From Blautia sp. (GTDB lineage: Bacteria; Bacillota; Clostridia; Lachnospirales; Lachnospiraceae), in assembly GCA_026169535.1 (NCBI GenBank), contig JAPFCU010000016.1, positions 1-64,000 of the forward strand: DNA of 64,000 nt, written 5' to 3'. Shown here piece after piece: positions 7,487-15,297 of the stretch; within the stretch, counting starts at the first letter, position 1; each line of letters begins with the position of its first letter. Both the position numbers and the translations under genes were made by a program. The notes under the pieces are model-generated. The model was given only the letters and a program-made list of their open reading frames with translations, was not told the DNA's origin and did not search any database.

Positions 7487-8556
7487 GCTGCCTCCTTGTT
7501 CATTTTTCCGCCTTTAAATTTCTCTACCATACGGCTTCTCCAGTTTCTTGCTGCCGGAGCCCAGTTAAAGAGCATCATCACGATCAGCACAACCGCATAG
7601 ATCAGCATACGGTAATTTGCAAATCCCCGGAGCAGTTCCGGAAGAGCATAAAGGATAATGGCTGCGATCATTGAACCTCTCAGGTTTCCGATACCGCCCA
7701 GAACCACATACACAAGGATCAGAATAGACATATTATAATCGAATACCGATACCTTCAGCATAGACAGATTGTGGGAATAAAGCACACCTGCCACACCTGC
7801 CAGCGCTGCGGAAACCGTAAATGCAAGAAGCTTATATTTTGTTACATTAATGCCTATGGATTCTGCAGCAATCCTGTTGTCCCTGGTGGACATAATGGCA
7901 CGTCCGCTTCTGGAATTCACCAGGTTCTGTACAATAAACAGCGTAATCAGTACAAGGATCACTCCTATCAGGAAAAAGTTCTCCTTAATATCTTTATAAA
8001 GAGCAGAAGTACCGGAAATACCAAGAGCTCCTTTCAGAATCTTTTTTCCTCCGGCAGCAAGTTTAAAACCTGCAGAAGTAGTTGCCACATGAATACCATT
8101 TTCGTCCACACCAACATAAAGAATGTTGATCAGATTTTTAATGATCTCACCAAAAGCAAGAGTAACAATCGCAAGGTAATCTCCGCGGAGTCTCAATACC
8201 GGAATACCGATCAGGACACCAAAAACACCTGCCACAACCGCTCCCACCAGAATGGCAAGGATAAATCTTGGAACTGAAGGAAGGGCATCTGCAGTCATAT
8301 GAGAAAACAATGCGCTGGAGTATGCTCCCACACACATAAAGCCTGCATGTCCAAGGCTCAGTTCTCCGGAAAATCCCACAACAAGGTTCAAGGATACTGC
8401 CGCAATCGTATATACGCAGAGGGGAACCAGAAGTCCTGTAAGAAGTCTGGAAAGATTTCCTGTAGAAGAAAGGGTCTGAACCACTGCAAATAAAAGGATC
8501 ACGATCCCATATGTTATAAAATTGTTTTTTGTTGTCTTATTCATTTTATTTTTCAT
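7483..8556 (-). CDS. livM: Branched-chain amino-acid ABC transporter permease LivM
   Basis: 357 residues from the ATG at 8556. This start is preferred over the in-frame one at 8595 because GGTGG lies five bases upstream and it avoids overlap with livH. The protein is strongly hydrophobic, with the LivM hallmark LNLVVGFSGELSLGHAGFM and the EAA-like loop region NRIAAESIGINVTKYKL. LivM and LivH form the membrane channel. The last residues include a basic cytoplasmic tail (RSRMVEKFKGGKMNKEAA). Confidence 0.93.
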   Translation of the reverse strand: MKNKMNKTTKNNFITYGIVILLFAVVQTLSSTGNLSRLLTGLLVPLCVYTIAAVSLNLVVGFSGELSLGHAGFMCVGAYSSALFSHMTADALPSVPRFILAILVGAVVAGVFGVLIGIPVLRLRGDYLAIVTLAFGEIIKNLINILYVGVDENGIHVATTSAGFKLAAGGKKILKGALGISGTSALYKDIKENFFLIGVILVLITLFIVQNLVNSRSGRAIMSTRDNRIAAESIGINVTKYKLLAFTVSAALAGVAGVLYSHNLSMLKVSVFDYNMSILILVYVVLGGIGNLRGSMIAAIILYALPELLRGFANYRMLIYAVVLIVMMLFNWAPAARNWRSRMVEKFKGGKMNKEAA

Positions 8557-8566
8557 ACGATCCACC

Positions 8567-9451
8567 TTACACTTTCTCCTGAATGTTTTTGCCAAACAAT
8601 CCTGTAGGCTTCACCAGGAGCACAATGATCAGAACTGCAAATACAATAGCATCCGCTACCTGAGAAGAAATGTAGGCTTTTCCAAAAATTTCGATCACAC
8701 CAAGAAGGATTCCTCCCACCATGGCTCCCGGAATAGATCCGATACCTCCGAATACTGCTGCAACAAAAGCCTTGATTCCAGGCATGGCTCCTGTATAAGG
8801 AGTCAGTGTAGGATAAGCAGAACAAAGCAGAAGACCGGCAATGGCCGCTAGCCCGGAGCCAATGGCAAAAGTCAGGGAAATCGTTGCATTTACATTCACA
8901 CCCATCAGCTGAGCTGCATCGCGATCCTCAGAAACCGCCTGCATAGCACGTCCCGGTTTTGTTTTTCGCACAAAAAACGTAAGCGCAGCCATAATGATCA
9001 CACTGACAACAATTGTCACAATTGTGATTCCCTTGATCACAAGCGCTCCTCCGAAAAGAGAAAGGGAAGGAACATCGATGACTGTTACAAAGCTTTTGGC
9101 ATCCGCACCAAAAATAAGCAGGGCAAGATTCTGAAGAAGATAGCTGACACCAATAGCTGTGATCAGCACTGCAAGGTTTGACGATGCCTTTCTCAGAGGC
9201 CGATATGCAACTTTTTCAATGACAATGCCCAGTACCGTACAGAATACAATGGAAATCAGCACAGCCAGAACAGGAGACATACCTCCTTTTGTAATAGCTG
9301 TAAGGATCACAAAAGCGCCGACCATAATGACATCTCCATGAGCAAAATTCAGCATTTTTGCAATACCATACACCATTGTATAGCCCAGAGCAATGATTGC
9401 ATAAATACTGCCCAGGCTGATTCCATCTTTTAAATAAGATATAAAACTCAT
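8567..9451 (-). CDS. livH: Branched-chain amino-acid ABC transporter permease LivH
   Basis: 294 residues. The N-terminus ISLGSIYAIIALGYTMVYG followed by LNFAHGD is the LivH signature. The cytoplasmic coupling loop is EDRDAAQLMGVNVNATISL. It is the partner permease to LivM, with eight or so membrane segments. An intergenic hairpin separates it from the binding-protein gene upstream, which probably makes more binding protein than permease. Confidence 0.94.
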   Translation of the reverse strand: MSFISYLKDGISLGSIYAIIALGYTMVYGIAKMLNFAHGDVIMVGAFVILTAITKGGMSPVLAVLISIVFCTVLGIVIEKVAYRPLRKASSNLAVLITAIGVSYLLQNLALLIFGADAKSFVTVIDVPSLSLFGGALVIKGITIVTIVVSVIIMAALTFFVRKTKPGRAMQAVSEDRDAAQLMGVNVNATISLTFAIGSGLAAIAGLLLCSAYPTLTPYTGAMPGIKAFVAAVFGGIGSIPGAMVGGILLGVIEIFGKAYISSQVADAIVFAVLIIVLLVKPTGLFGKNIQEKV

Positions 9452-9480
9452 AGTGCACCTCTTATCATAAAGTTAATAAA

Positions 9481-9526
9481 AAGGAACGGCAGACGGTCAC
9501 ACTGCAAGGCAACCGTCCCCGTCCTT
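9481..9526 (-). terminator. Attenuator-like hairpin between livK and livH
   Basis: An imperfect GC-rich inverted repeat (AAGGA...ACGGT against ACCGT...TCCTT) lies in the 109-bp gap. It has no long T-run on the minus strand, so it fits partial termination or mRNA 3' protection rather than a full stop. Confidence 0.55.
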
Positions 9527-9560
9527 ATGACTATCAATGATCAAATCAGCTGTTCACTGA

Positions 9561-10721
9561 TTATTCCATTTCCTTGTAAGCACCATTTTCGATCACAAAT
9601 GCTTTCGGCTCTTTATCGCACTCGCCTTCCTCTGTCCATTTTGCTTTTCCTGTAAGTCCGTCGATCTCTGTACTGAGCATTGCTTCACTCATTGCTGCAC
9701 TGATATCTTCGTTTGCCATGTCCGGGGTGATCTCTGCTGCATCTGCTGCGGCTTTCATTGCATAGATAACATCATAAGCATCTGCTGCAAACTGGTTCGG
9801 TGTTTCTCCGTCTGCAATCTCATTATAAGATTTTACAAATGCCTGGCTTGCTTCATCTTCTGCTGTTGCGGAGAAAGGAGTCAGAAGCATAACGCCTTCT
9901 GCAAGAGAAGTATCAAAATTCTCTACATTAAGAATACCGTCCATACCGTCAACACCAAAGAACTTAATGTCCATGCCTGCCTCTGATGCCTGCTGAAGAA
10001 TCAAAGCATTATCGGAATAATAGTTTGGAAGGAAAAGAAGCTCTGCATCGCTGTCAGCAATCTTCTTAAGCTGTACAGAATAATCTGTATTATTATCTGT
10101 TGTATAAGCCTCATCAGCAACTACTTCCAGACCGTTTTCTTCTGCTGCTTCTACAAAAGAATCATGCACGCCGGAATTGTAGTCTGCCATGGAGTCATAC
10201 AGAACAGCCACCTTAGTTGCAAGCTTATGCTCTCCGATATACTGTGCAGATTTTGCTCCCTGTGCCGGGTCGGTAAAGCACATGCGGAATTCATTAGAAC
10301 CTGCTGTAATGGAATCTACCGCTGTAGCAGATGGAGTAAAAAGAAAAGTGCTCTCTGCTGCTTCTGCACCTACTGCAATACAGGAACCGGAAGTAACTGC
10401 ACCACAAAGCATCTGCATTCCCCTATCAAGCAGATCATTGTATGCATTAACTGCTTTTTCCGGATCTCCCATATCATCTCCTGCTGCCAGAAGTTCTACC
10501 TGATATCCATTAAATCCACCATTCTCATTTATTTCATTAATAGCAATCTGAGCTGCATTATAGACGTTTGTACCATACTGTGCATAATCGCCCGTCATCG
10601 GTCCGATTACGCCAATCTTAAATGTTTCATCACCTTCTGCAAAAACAGATACCGGCATAGCCATTGTTGCCGCCACAGCAACTGCTGCTGTTACGCTCAG
10701 AGCTTTTTTCCAGTTTTTCAT
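9561..10721 (-). CDS. livK: Branched-chain amino-acid ABC transporter substrate-binding protein
   Basis: 386 residues. A Sec signal peptide (KKALSVTAAVAVAATMAMP) ends at a type I site, VSVFA-EGD. There is no lipobox cysteine, which is unusual for a Gram-positive binding protein. The mature part is a type I periplasmic-binding fold: FKIGVIGPMTGDYAQYG, then INEINENGG, VTSGSC (ligand Ser/Thr region), AVLYDSMADYNSG and FAADAYD. The ligand is probably a branched-chain amino acid; other HAAT ligands cannot be excluded. It is the first gene of the operon, behind a near-consensus promoter. Confidence 0.92.
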   Translation of the reverse strand: MKNWKKALSVTAAVAVAATMAMPVSVFAEGDETFKIGVIGPMTGDYAQYGTNVYNAAQIAINEINENGGFNGYQVELLAAGDDMGDPEKAVNAYNDLLDRGMQMLCGAVTSGSCIAVGAEAAESTFLFTPSATAVDSITAGSNEFRMCFTDPAQGAKSAQYIGEHKLATKVAVLYDSMADYNSGVHDSFVEAAEENGLEVVADEAYTTDNNTDYSVQLKKIADSDAELLFLPNYYSDNALILQQASEAGMDIKFFGVDGMDGILNVENFDTSLAEGVMLLTPFSATAEDEASQAFVKSYNEIADGETPNQFAADAYDVIYAMKAAADAAEITPDMANEDISAAMSEAMLSTEIDGLTGKAKWTEEGECDKEPKAFVIENGAYKEME

Positions 10722-10772
10722 AATAAATCTCCTCCTTTTTTCACTTTCATTCGCTAATACTTTAATGTTTTG

Positions 10773-10801
10773 ATTATAGCATTAGAATTTTATGATTGCA
10801 A
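10773..10801 (-). promoter_or_regulatory. Promoter of the liv operon
   Basis: TTGCAA (10796-10801), a 17-bp spacer and TATAAT (10773-10778), with TG one base before the -10 (extended -10). Confidence 0.8.
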
Positions 10802-10821
10802 GTGCAAATTTATAAAAAAAA

Positions 10822-10849
10822 ATCACATACCCACTATTGGATATGTGAT
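10822..10849 (-). terminator. Terminator of the infC-rpmI-rplT operon (bidirectional)
   Basis: Arms ATCACATA/TATGTGAT (10822-10829, 10842-10849) are flanked by A7-8 on the left and T6 on the right, so it can work on either strand. It lies just after the rplT stop. Confidence 0.88.
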
Positions 10850-10858
10850 CTTTTTTAT

Positions 10859-11215
10859 TTATGCTACAGCCTTTTTAGCGATTTCTGCAAGTGCTGTGAA
10901 TCCAGCAGCATCATTAACTGCCATCTCTGCAAGCATCTTTCTGTTGATGTCGATGTTTGCAACTTTAAGACCATGCATCATTTTGCTGTAGGAAAGTCCG
11001 TTCATTCTTGCAGCAGCGTTGATACGTGCGATCCAGAGCTGTCTGAACTGACGTTTTTTCTGCTTTCTTCCTGCATAGGAGCTTGCAAGTGCTCTCATTA
11101 CAGACTGTTTAGCGATTCTATACTGTTTGGAACGAGCTCCTCTGTAGCCCTTTGCCAGTTTTAATGTACGGTTATGTCTTTTCTTTGCGTTTAATCCGCC
11201 TTTAATTCTTGCCAT
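10859..11215 (-). CDS. rplT: 50S ribosomal protein L20
   Basis: 118 residues, the usual length for L20. It starts with [20 protein letters not shown] and has the [17 protein letters not shown] basic arm that threads into 23S rRNA; the globular part carries [12 protein letters not shown]20 helps 50S assembly and, in Firmicutes, represses its own operon by binding the leader upstream of infC. It is the third gene of infC-rpmI-rplT and is followed by a terminator. Confidence 0.98.
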   Translation of the reverse strand: MARIKGGLNAKKRHNRTLKLAKGYRGARSKQYRIAKQSVMRALASSYAGRKQKKRQFRQLWIARINAAARMNGLSYSKMMHGLKVANIDINRKMLAEMAVNDAAGFTALAEIAKKAVA

Positions 11216-11248
11216 TTCTTAATTTCCTCCTGTTCGTCTTCTTACTTC

Positions 11249-11446
11249 TTATAAATAAGGCAGTGCTTTCCTGATGTTTTTCAGGTTTGTAGAATCAACA
11301 ACAGTGGCCTTTCTCAGATTTCTCTTTCTCTTCTGAGATTTCTTTGTTAAGATATGGCTCTTATAAGCTTTGTTTCTCATGATTTTTCCGGTACCTGTTT
11401 TTTTGAAGCGTTTTGCTGCTGCTCTACATGTTTTAATCTTAGGCAT
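11249..11446 (-). CDS. rpmI: 50S ribosomal protein L35
   Basis: 65 residues, full length. [20 protein letters not shown] and [17 protein letters not shown] are the L35 signature, and the protein is very basic. It lies between infC and rplT with short spacers, in the conserved order. Confidence 0.98.
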   Translation of the reverse strand: MPKIKTCRAAAKRFKKTGTGKIMRNKAYKSHILTKKSQKRKRNLRKATVVDSTNLKNIRKALPYL

Positions 11447-11529
11447 TTTTATTTCCTCCTTGATTCGTTGGTTCTGTTTTATTTCACATTACTGTTATCT
11501 GCGCCCTGCAGCACATCCTCAGTAACTGC

Positions 11530-12036
11530 TTAACGTTTTTCACTGAGAAACATGGTCATGCTTCTCCCTTCGATCTTCGGGGCTTTTTCTACTACTGCAA
11601 TATCTGTCAGAAGCTCCGCAAAATCATCCAGCACATGTCTGCTGCTTGCCATATGGGCCATTTCTCTTCCTCTGAAACGCAGAGTAACTTTTACGCGGTC
11701 ACCTTTGCTGAGGAATTTCCTTGCAGCGTTTACCTTTGTCTTTAAGTCATTCGTATCAATATTAGGAGAGAGACGTACCTCTTTAATGTCGATCGTTTTC
11801 TGTTTTTTCTTTGCTTCCTTTTCTTTACGGGAAAGCTCGTAACGGTATTTACCATAATCAATGATCTTGCACACTGGCGGTTTCGCCTGCGGTGCGATCT
11901 TTACCAGATCAAGTCCTGCCTCCTGTGCCTTGAACATAGCTTCTCTGGCAGACATGATTCCAAGCTGAGCTCCGTCTGCTCCGATCAGACGTACTTCTTT
12001 GTCTCTGATTTGTTCGTTAATCATTAAATTGCTAAT
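11530..12036 (-). CDS. infC: Translation initiation factor IF-3, probably started at AUU
   Basis: IF-3 with both domains: N-terminal INEQIRDKEVRLIGADG, a Lys-rich linker (RKEKEAKKKQK), and C-terminal KEVRLSPNIDTNDL plus VTLRFRGREMAH. It binds 30S and proofreads start codons. I place the start at an in-frame ATT (12034-12036), giving 168 residues beginning I-S-N-L-M. GGAGG at 12046-12050 is nine bases from that ATT but 21 bases from the nearest ATG (12022-12024). An AUU start is the known self-limiting feature of infC: IF-3 rejects its own start codon when abundant. The alternative is the ATG at 12024 (164 residues). Confidence 0.93.
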   Translation of the reverse strand: MSNLMINEQIRDKEVRLIGADGAQLGIMSAREAMFKAQEAGLDLVKIAPQAKPPVCKIIDYGKYRYELSRKEKEAKKKQKTIDIKEVRLSPNIDTNDLKTKVNAARKFLSKGDRVKVTLRFRGREMAHMASSRHVLDDFAELLTDIAVVEKAPKIEGRSMTMFLSEKR

Positions 12037-12039
12037 TGT

Positions 12040-12273
12040 CGTACACCTCCATACCTGTAATGATATACCCTGACTTTTTTACTATATGAAAAAAAGTGCG
12101 GACAAAATCCACACTCACTTATATCCTCTTTCATATTCTACCATTCCGAATATGGTGCATCCTAAAAACTGCGGTTCAACCAGCAGCAAAATGCTGAGAC
12201 ATGTAAACCCGAGACACATCAAATGTGCTGAGGTGAGAGTGAACTCTGCTTTGTTTTCTTCACGTACTGGTTA
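12040..12273 (-). ncRNA. infC operon leader (L20-leader type) with attenuator
   Basis: Between the promoter and infC lies about 230 nt of untranslated leader. It contains several possible stems and an intrinsic terminator at 12089-12114 (GTGTGGA/TCCGCAC with seven T on the minus strand), about 40 bp before the infC ribosome site. In Firmicutes the infC-rpmI-rplT leader is bound by L20 to favour termination. The terminator is seen directly; L20 control is inferred from this context. Confidence 0.7.
12089..12114 (-). terminator. Attenuator in the infC leader
   Basis: 7-bp stem with one G-U pair (12096-12102 with 12108-12114), followed on the minus strand by T7 (12089-12095). It sits upstream of infC, so it would act as a conditional stop. 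Confidence 0.8.
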
Positions 12274-12302
12274 AATATATCATATGTGTTTCTTAAAGTC
12301 AA
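12274..12302 (-). promoter_or_regulatory. Promoter of infC-rpmI-rplT
   Basis: TTGACT (12297-12302), 17-bp spacer, TATATT (12274-12279), with TG one base before the -10. Confidence 0.8.
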
Positions 12303-12404
12303 GGACTTTTTATTTATATTTTAAATCACATAGCCGGACCGTATAGAATCCCTTTTTTCGGAAATACTATTTACCGCAATCACCTATCCAAGGAGGACAT
12401 GACT

Positions 12405-12728
12405 ATGACAATTCTTAACTGTACAGCAGTAACCTGCATCTATAACAAAGATCAGCTCTGTTCCAGAGGAGAGATCGAAGTAACCGGTTCCAATGCCCGT
12501 GCTGCAGACGAAACCTGCTGCGGAAGCTTCCGTGACCGTAATAACAGCTCTGCAGTAAACAGCATAAAGGATTCCTGCGGATGCGAAAAGATCAGTATTG
12601 ACTGCAAAGCCCAAGAATGTACCTATAATGAACACTGCCGATGTACAGCATCTGCTATTGACATCAACGGCGAAAATGCCTCTGCACAATCAGAAACCAA
12701 ATGCAGCACTTTTGCATGCAAATGCTGA
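12405..12728 (+). CDS. Small Cys-rich protein with two DUF1540 motifs
   Basis: 107 residues. Two halves each resemble DUF1540. The first is LNCTAVTCIYNKDQLCSRGEI, with the cysteines of ETCCGSF; the second is IDCKAQECTYNEHCRC, with KCSTFACKC. The cysteine pattern suggests a small metal-binding or disulphide-rich protein; the function is unknown. In clostridia such proteins are widespread and some are spore-associated. The ATG at 12405 is chosen because AGGAGG is eight bases upstream, versus two bases from the ATG at 12399. It stands alone on the + strand between two minus-strand operons and ends at a shared terminator. Confidence 0.85.
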   Translation: MTILNCTAVTCIYNKDQLCSRGEIEVTGSNARAADETCCGSFRDRNNSSAVNSIKDSCGCEKISIDCKAQECTYNEHCRCTASAIDINGENASAQSETKCSTFACKC

Positions 12729-12764
12729 GAAAGAGGACACTGCAGGATGCAGTGTCCTCTTTCT
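12728..12764. terminator. Bidirectional terminator between the DUF1540 gene and ftsZ
   Basis: Perfect 17-bp arms around a 3-nt loop. It serves the + strand DUF1540 gene and the convergent end of ftsZ (stop at 12776). The T-run is short on both sides. Confidence 0.85.
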
Positions 12765-12775
12765 ATTCTTGATAT

Positions 12776-13942
12776 TTATCTGTTTTTCAGAAAATCCGGA
12801 ATCTGAATATCCTTTTTCTGTACAGTACTTGTCGGTACTTTAGAAGCAAAAGATGAATTCATATTCGGAAGATTAAAGCTTGGCATGTTCAAACCTGAAA
12901 CAGGTGTTGAAGTTCCTGCAGCAGCCGGCTTTCTTACAGAAAACGGGGAAGAAGCTGTATTTCTGCCGCCAAAGGAATTTGCTTTAGGCGCTGCATCGGA
13001 TAAGCCTGTAGCAATTACAGTGATTCTTGCATAATCAGCAACAGAATCATCATACATTGCACCAAAGATGATATTTGCTTCCTCTCCTGTCAGCTCCTGA
13101 ACATAGCTTGCTGCATCATTTGCATCCATAAGAGAAATATCTCCGGAAATATTAATGATCACATGAGTAGCACCCTTAATAGTTGTTTCGAGAAGCGGAG
13201 AAGAAACAGCCTGCTGAACAGCTTCCATAGCCTTATCGTCTCCTCTTGCCTCTCCGATACCGATATGAGCGATACCCTTGTCAGTCATAACTGTCTGAAC
13301 ATCTGCAAAGTCAAGATTGATCAGTGCCGGCAGATTGATCAGATCAGTGATTCCCTGAACAGCCTGCTGAAGAACTTCATCAGCCTTACGAAGTGCCTCC
13401 GGCATGGTTGTACGGCGATCAACAATCTCAAGAAGCTTGTCATTTGGAATAACGATCAGAGTGTCCACAGACTTCTTCAGATTTTCAATCCCGGCAAGAG
13501 CATTATTCATACGTGTTTTTGCTTCAAAACGGAAAGGCTTTGTCACAACGCCAACTGTCAGGATTCCCATTTCCTTGGCTGCTGCCGCGATCACTGGTGC
13601 TGCACCTGTTCCGGTACCGCCGCCCATTCCACAGGTAACGAATACCATGTCCGCCCCTTCCATTAACTGTTTTACTTCTTCTATGCTTTCCTCAGCGGCC
13701 TTCTGACCAACTTCCGGCTGTGCTCCTGCACCAAGGCCTTTCGTTATCTTTTCACCAATCTGAAGTACTGTTGGAGCTTTACAGAGAGTTAAGGCCTGCT
13801 TGTCAGTATTCACACCTACAAACTCTACCCCTCCGATGGTCTCTTCCACCATTCTGTTTACTGCATTATTTCCAGCTCCGCCCACACCAATGACAATAAT
13901 CTTGGCAGAGGACTCAGCTTCATTTGACATGATCTCTAACAA
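12776..13942 (-). CDS. ftsZ: Cell division GTPase FtsZ
   Basis: 388 residues. The tubulin signature [10 protein letters not shown] is present, as are [14 protein letters not shown], the T7 loop NLDFADV and the conserved C-terminal peptide [11 protein letters not shown] that binds membrane anchors. A Ser/Asn-rich linker lies between. FtsZ polymerises into the Z-ring. The start is probably TTG at 13942: GGAGG (13950-13954) is seven bases from it but 19 from the in-frame ATG at 13930. It is the last gene of the division cluster, with its own likely extended -10 promoter. Confidence 0.97.
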   Translation of the reverse strand: MLEIMSNEAESSAKIIVIGVGGAGNNAVNRMVEETIGGVEFVGVNTDKQALTLCKAPTVLQIGEKITKGLGAGAQPEVGQKAAEESIEEVKQLMEGADMVFVTCGMGGGTGTGAAPVIAAAAKEMGILTVGVVTKPFRFEAKTRMNNALAGIENLKKSVDTLIVIPNDKLLEIVDRRTTMPEALRKADEVLQQAVQGITDLINLPALINLDFADVQTVMTDKGIAHIGIGEARGDDKAMEAVQQAVSSPLLETTIKGATHVIINISGDISLMDANDAASYVQELTGEEANIIFGAMYDDSVADYARITVIATGLSDAAPKANSFGGRNTASSPFSVRKPAAAGTSTPVSGLNMPSFNLPNMNSSFASKVPTSTVQKKDIQIPDFLKNR

Positions 13943-13993
13943 TGTACTTCCTCCTTTTATTTCACCGATATTTATCGTAATCTACCTGCATAT

Positions 13994-13999
13994 AGTATA
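13994..13999 (-). promoter_or_regulatory. Extended -10 promoter upstream of ftsZ
   Basis: On the minus strand TATACT is preceded by TG and one base. No good -35 is visible in the AT-rich sequence upstream. It would let ftsZ be transcribed apart from ftsQ. Confidence 0.5.
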
Positions 14000-14088
14000 T
14001 CATATAGTTTTTTATAAAATTAATCAACTACTATTTTTGTTTTTTTATACTTTTTTCATGGATTTTCGTCACCTGAAGATTCTCATTC

Positions 14089-15297
14089 TTACTGTTCATA
14101 AGCATCAGAACCATCATCTCCATAGGTCTCCTCGTCCCACTGATCCTCGTAGCCCTCTTCGGAATATCCATCCTCCTGATATTCCGCATTCTCATCTTCC
14201 GGAGTATCTTCAGCAGTCTCAGGAGCAGGACCTACATAATTCCCTTCTCTGTCATACTCACCGGTTCCATTAAAACCGCCTTCCTCATTATAGCCTCCGG
14301 TCCAGTCACCCATAGCATCTATGGTCTCCTGAGTTGGTGCCGGTCCTACATAATTCCAGTTTGCATCATACTCTCCGGAACCAGTATAGTCGCCTTCCTC
14401 ATCATAACCTCCCACCCAGTTTTCTAAAGCATAATCCAGGGCTGTCATAGGTCTTGGTCCTACATGACGTCCATTTTCATCATATTCTCCATCACCGGTA
14501 TATTCTCCGTTTTCATCATATCCACCTGTCCAGTTTTCAGCTGTCATCTCCTCGATTTCAGCTTCGAAGGTGATGGTTTTTACCGTGCTGCTGATATTTT
14601 CGGCATGGAGCACACCCTTCTGTCCGGAAAGCTGGGGCAAGATAGCGATCACACGGGTCATTTTATCTTCCAGATTTTCATCCTTTCCAAGATTCACGGT
14701 AATATCTCCATACAGAAGGCTGATCTCATAATTTTCATCAAATTCAATATGCTCCGGAACACTGTCATTTTTTTCAAAGATAGTAGAAAGGGCTACTGCC
14801 GTATTCAAAACCGTATCTTTTATTGGAAGCTTTTCATTTTTCACCACACGCTTTACTGCAATTCCGTCAAAAAACGGAACTTTTTCATCTCTGTTCTTTT
14901 CTCCCTCAATAAAAATCCCGTTTCTGTCAAAATAAACGTAACTGTCCAGATACGGAATACAGCCTACCGCTTTTTTTTCTTTCAGGCCGATCACAATGGT
15001 ATTTCTGTTTGATCTGGAAACAGTAAACGCCTCTACAAAAGGAATGTCCCCTGTATCCTCTGTAGAATAGAGAATCGGTGCCAGAATGGAATTTCCTGAC
15101 ATCGGACCTCTCAGGATCATGGATTTAATCTCTTTTTCTGTATAATGATCACTTGCCATAACTTCCACATTTTTTACCTGATAATAAGAAAAGAAAAAGA
15201 TGATTCCTGCAAGAAGGACTGCTCCCAGCCCTCCCAGCATTATTTTTTTATGTTTGTCTGTAATGTTTATTTTTTTTCTGTATTTCGATGTTCTCAT
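14089..15297 (-). CDS. ftsQ: Cell division protein FtsQ/DivIB with a C-terminal repeat tail
   Basis: 402 residues. A basic cytoplasmic N-terminus is followed by one membrane span (IMLGGLGAVLLAGIIFFFSYY, about 19-39). The POTRA domain starts at VKNVEVMASDHYTEKEI, and a beta domain runs to about residue 250. Beyond that the protein is unusual: three tandem 38-residue units (about 254-359). Each has a core of the form W-x-G-G-Y-D/N-E-x-G, then G-E-Y-D and V-G-P. A very acidic tail (DEETYGDDGSDAYEQ) closes it. The ATG at 15297 lies inside the end of murA (50-bp overlap), suggesting coupling; the longer frame upstream is not supported. The core role is to scaffold the divisome with FtsL and DivIC; the role of the tail is unknown. 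Confidence 0.88.
   Translation of the reverse strand: MRTSKYRKKINITDKHKKIMLGGLGAVLLAGIIFFFSYYQVKNVEVMASDHYTEKEIKSMILRGPMSGNSILAPILYSTEDTGDIPFVEAFTVSRSNRNTIVIGLKEKKAVGCIPYLDSYVYFDRNGIFIEGEKNRDEKVPFFDGIAVKRVVKNEKLPIKDTVLNTAVALSTIFEKNDSVPEHIEFDENYEISLLYGDITVNLGKDENLEDKMTRVIAILPQLSGQKGVLHAENISSTVKTITFEAEIEEMTAENWTGGYDENGEYTGDGEYDENGRHVGPRPMTALDYALENWVGGYDEEGDYTGSGEYDANWNYVGPAPTQETIDAMGDWTGGYNEEGGFNGTGEYDREGNYVGPAPETAEDTPEDENAEYQEDGYSEEGYEDQWDEETYGDDGSDAYEQ
14220..14538 (-). repeat. Three 114-bp repeats coding the FtsQ tail
   Basis: Units begin at 14538, 14424 and 14310 (minus strand), a period of exactly 114 bp or 38 residues. They code ENWTGGYDENG, ENWVGGYDEEG and GDWTGGYNEEG cores. Confidence 0.9.

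Noticed and set aside
8147..8335. Small frames inside liv, rplT, nrdD and other genes on the opposite strand
   Set aside because: They follow the codon pattern of the real genes in reverse, lack ribosome sites and have no recognisable domains.
12384..12689. 101-residue minus frame antisense to the DUF1540 gene
   Set aside because: The + strand frame has paired Cys motifs and AGGAGG; the minus frame has neither.
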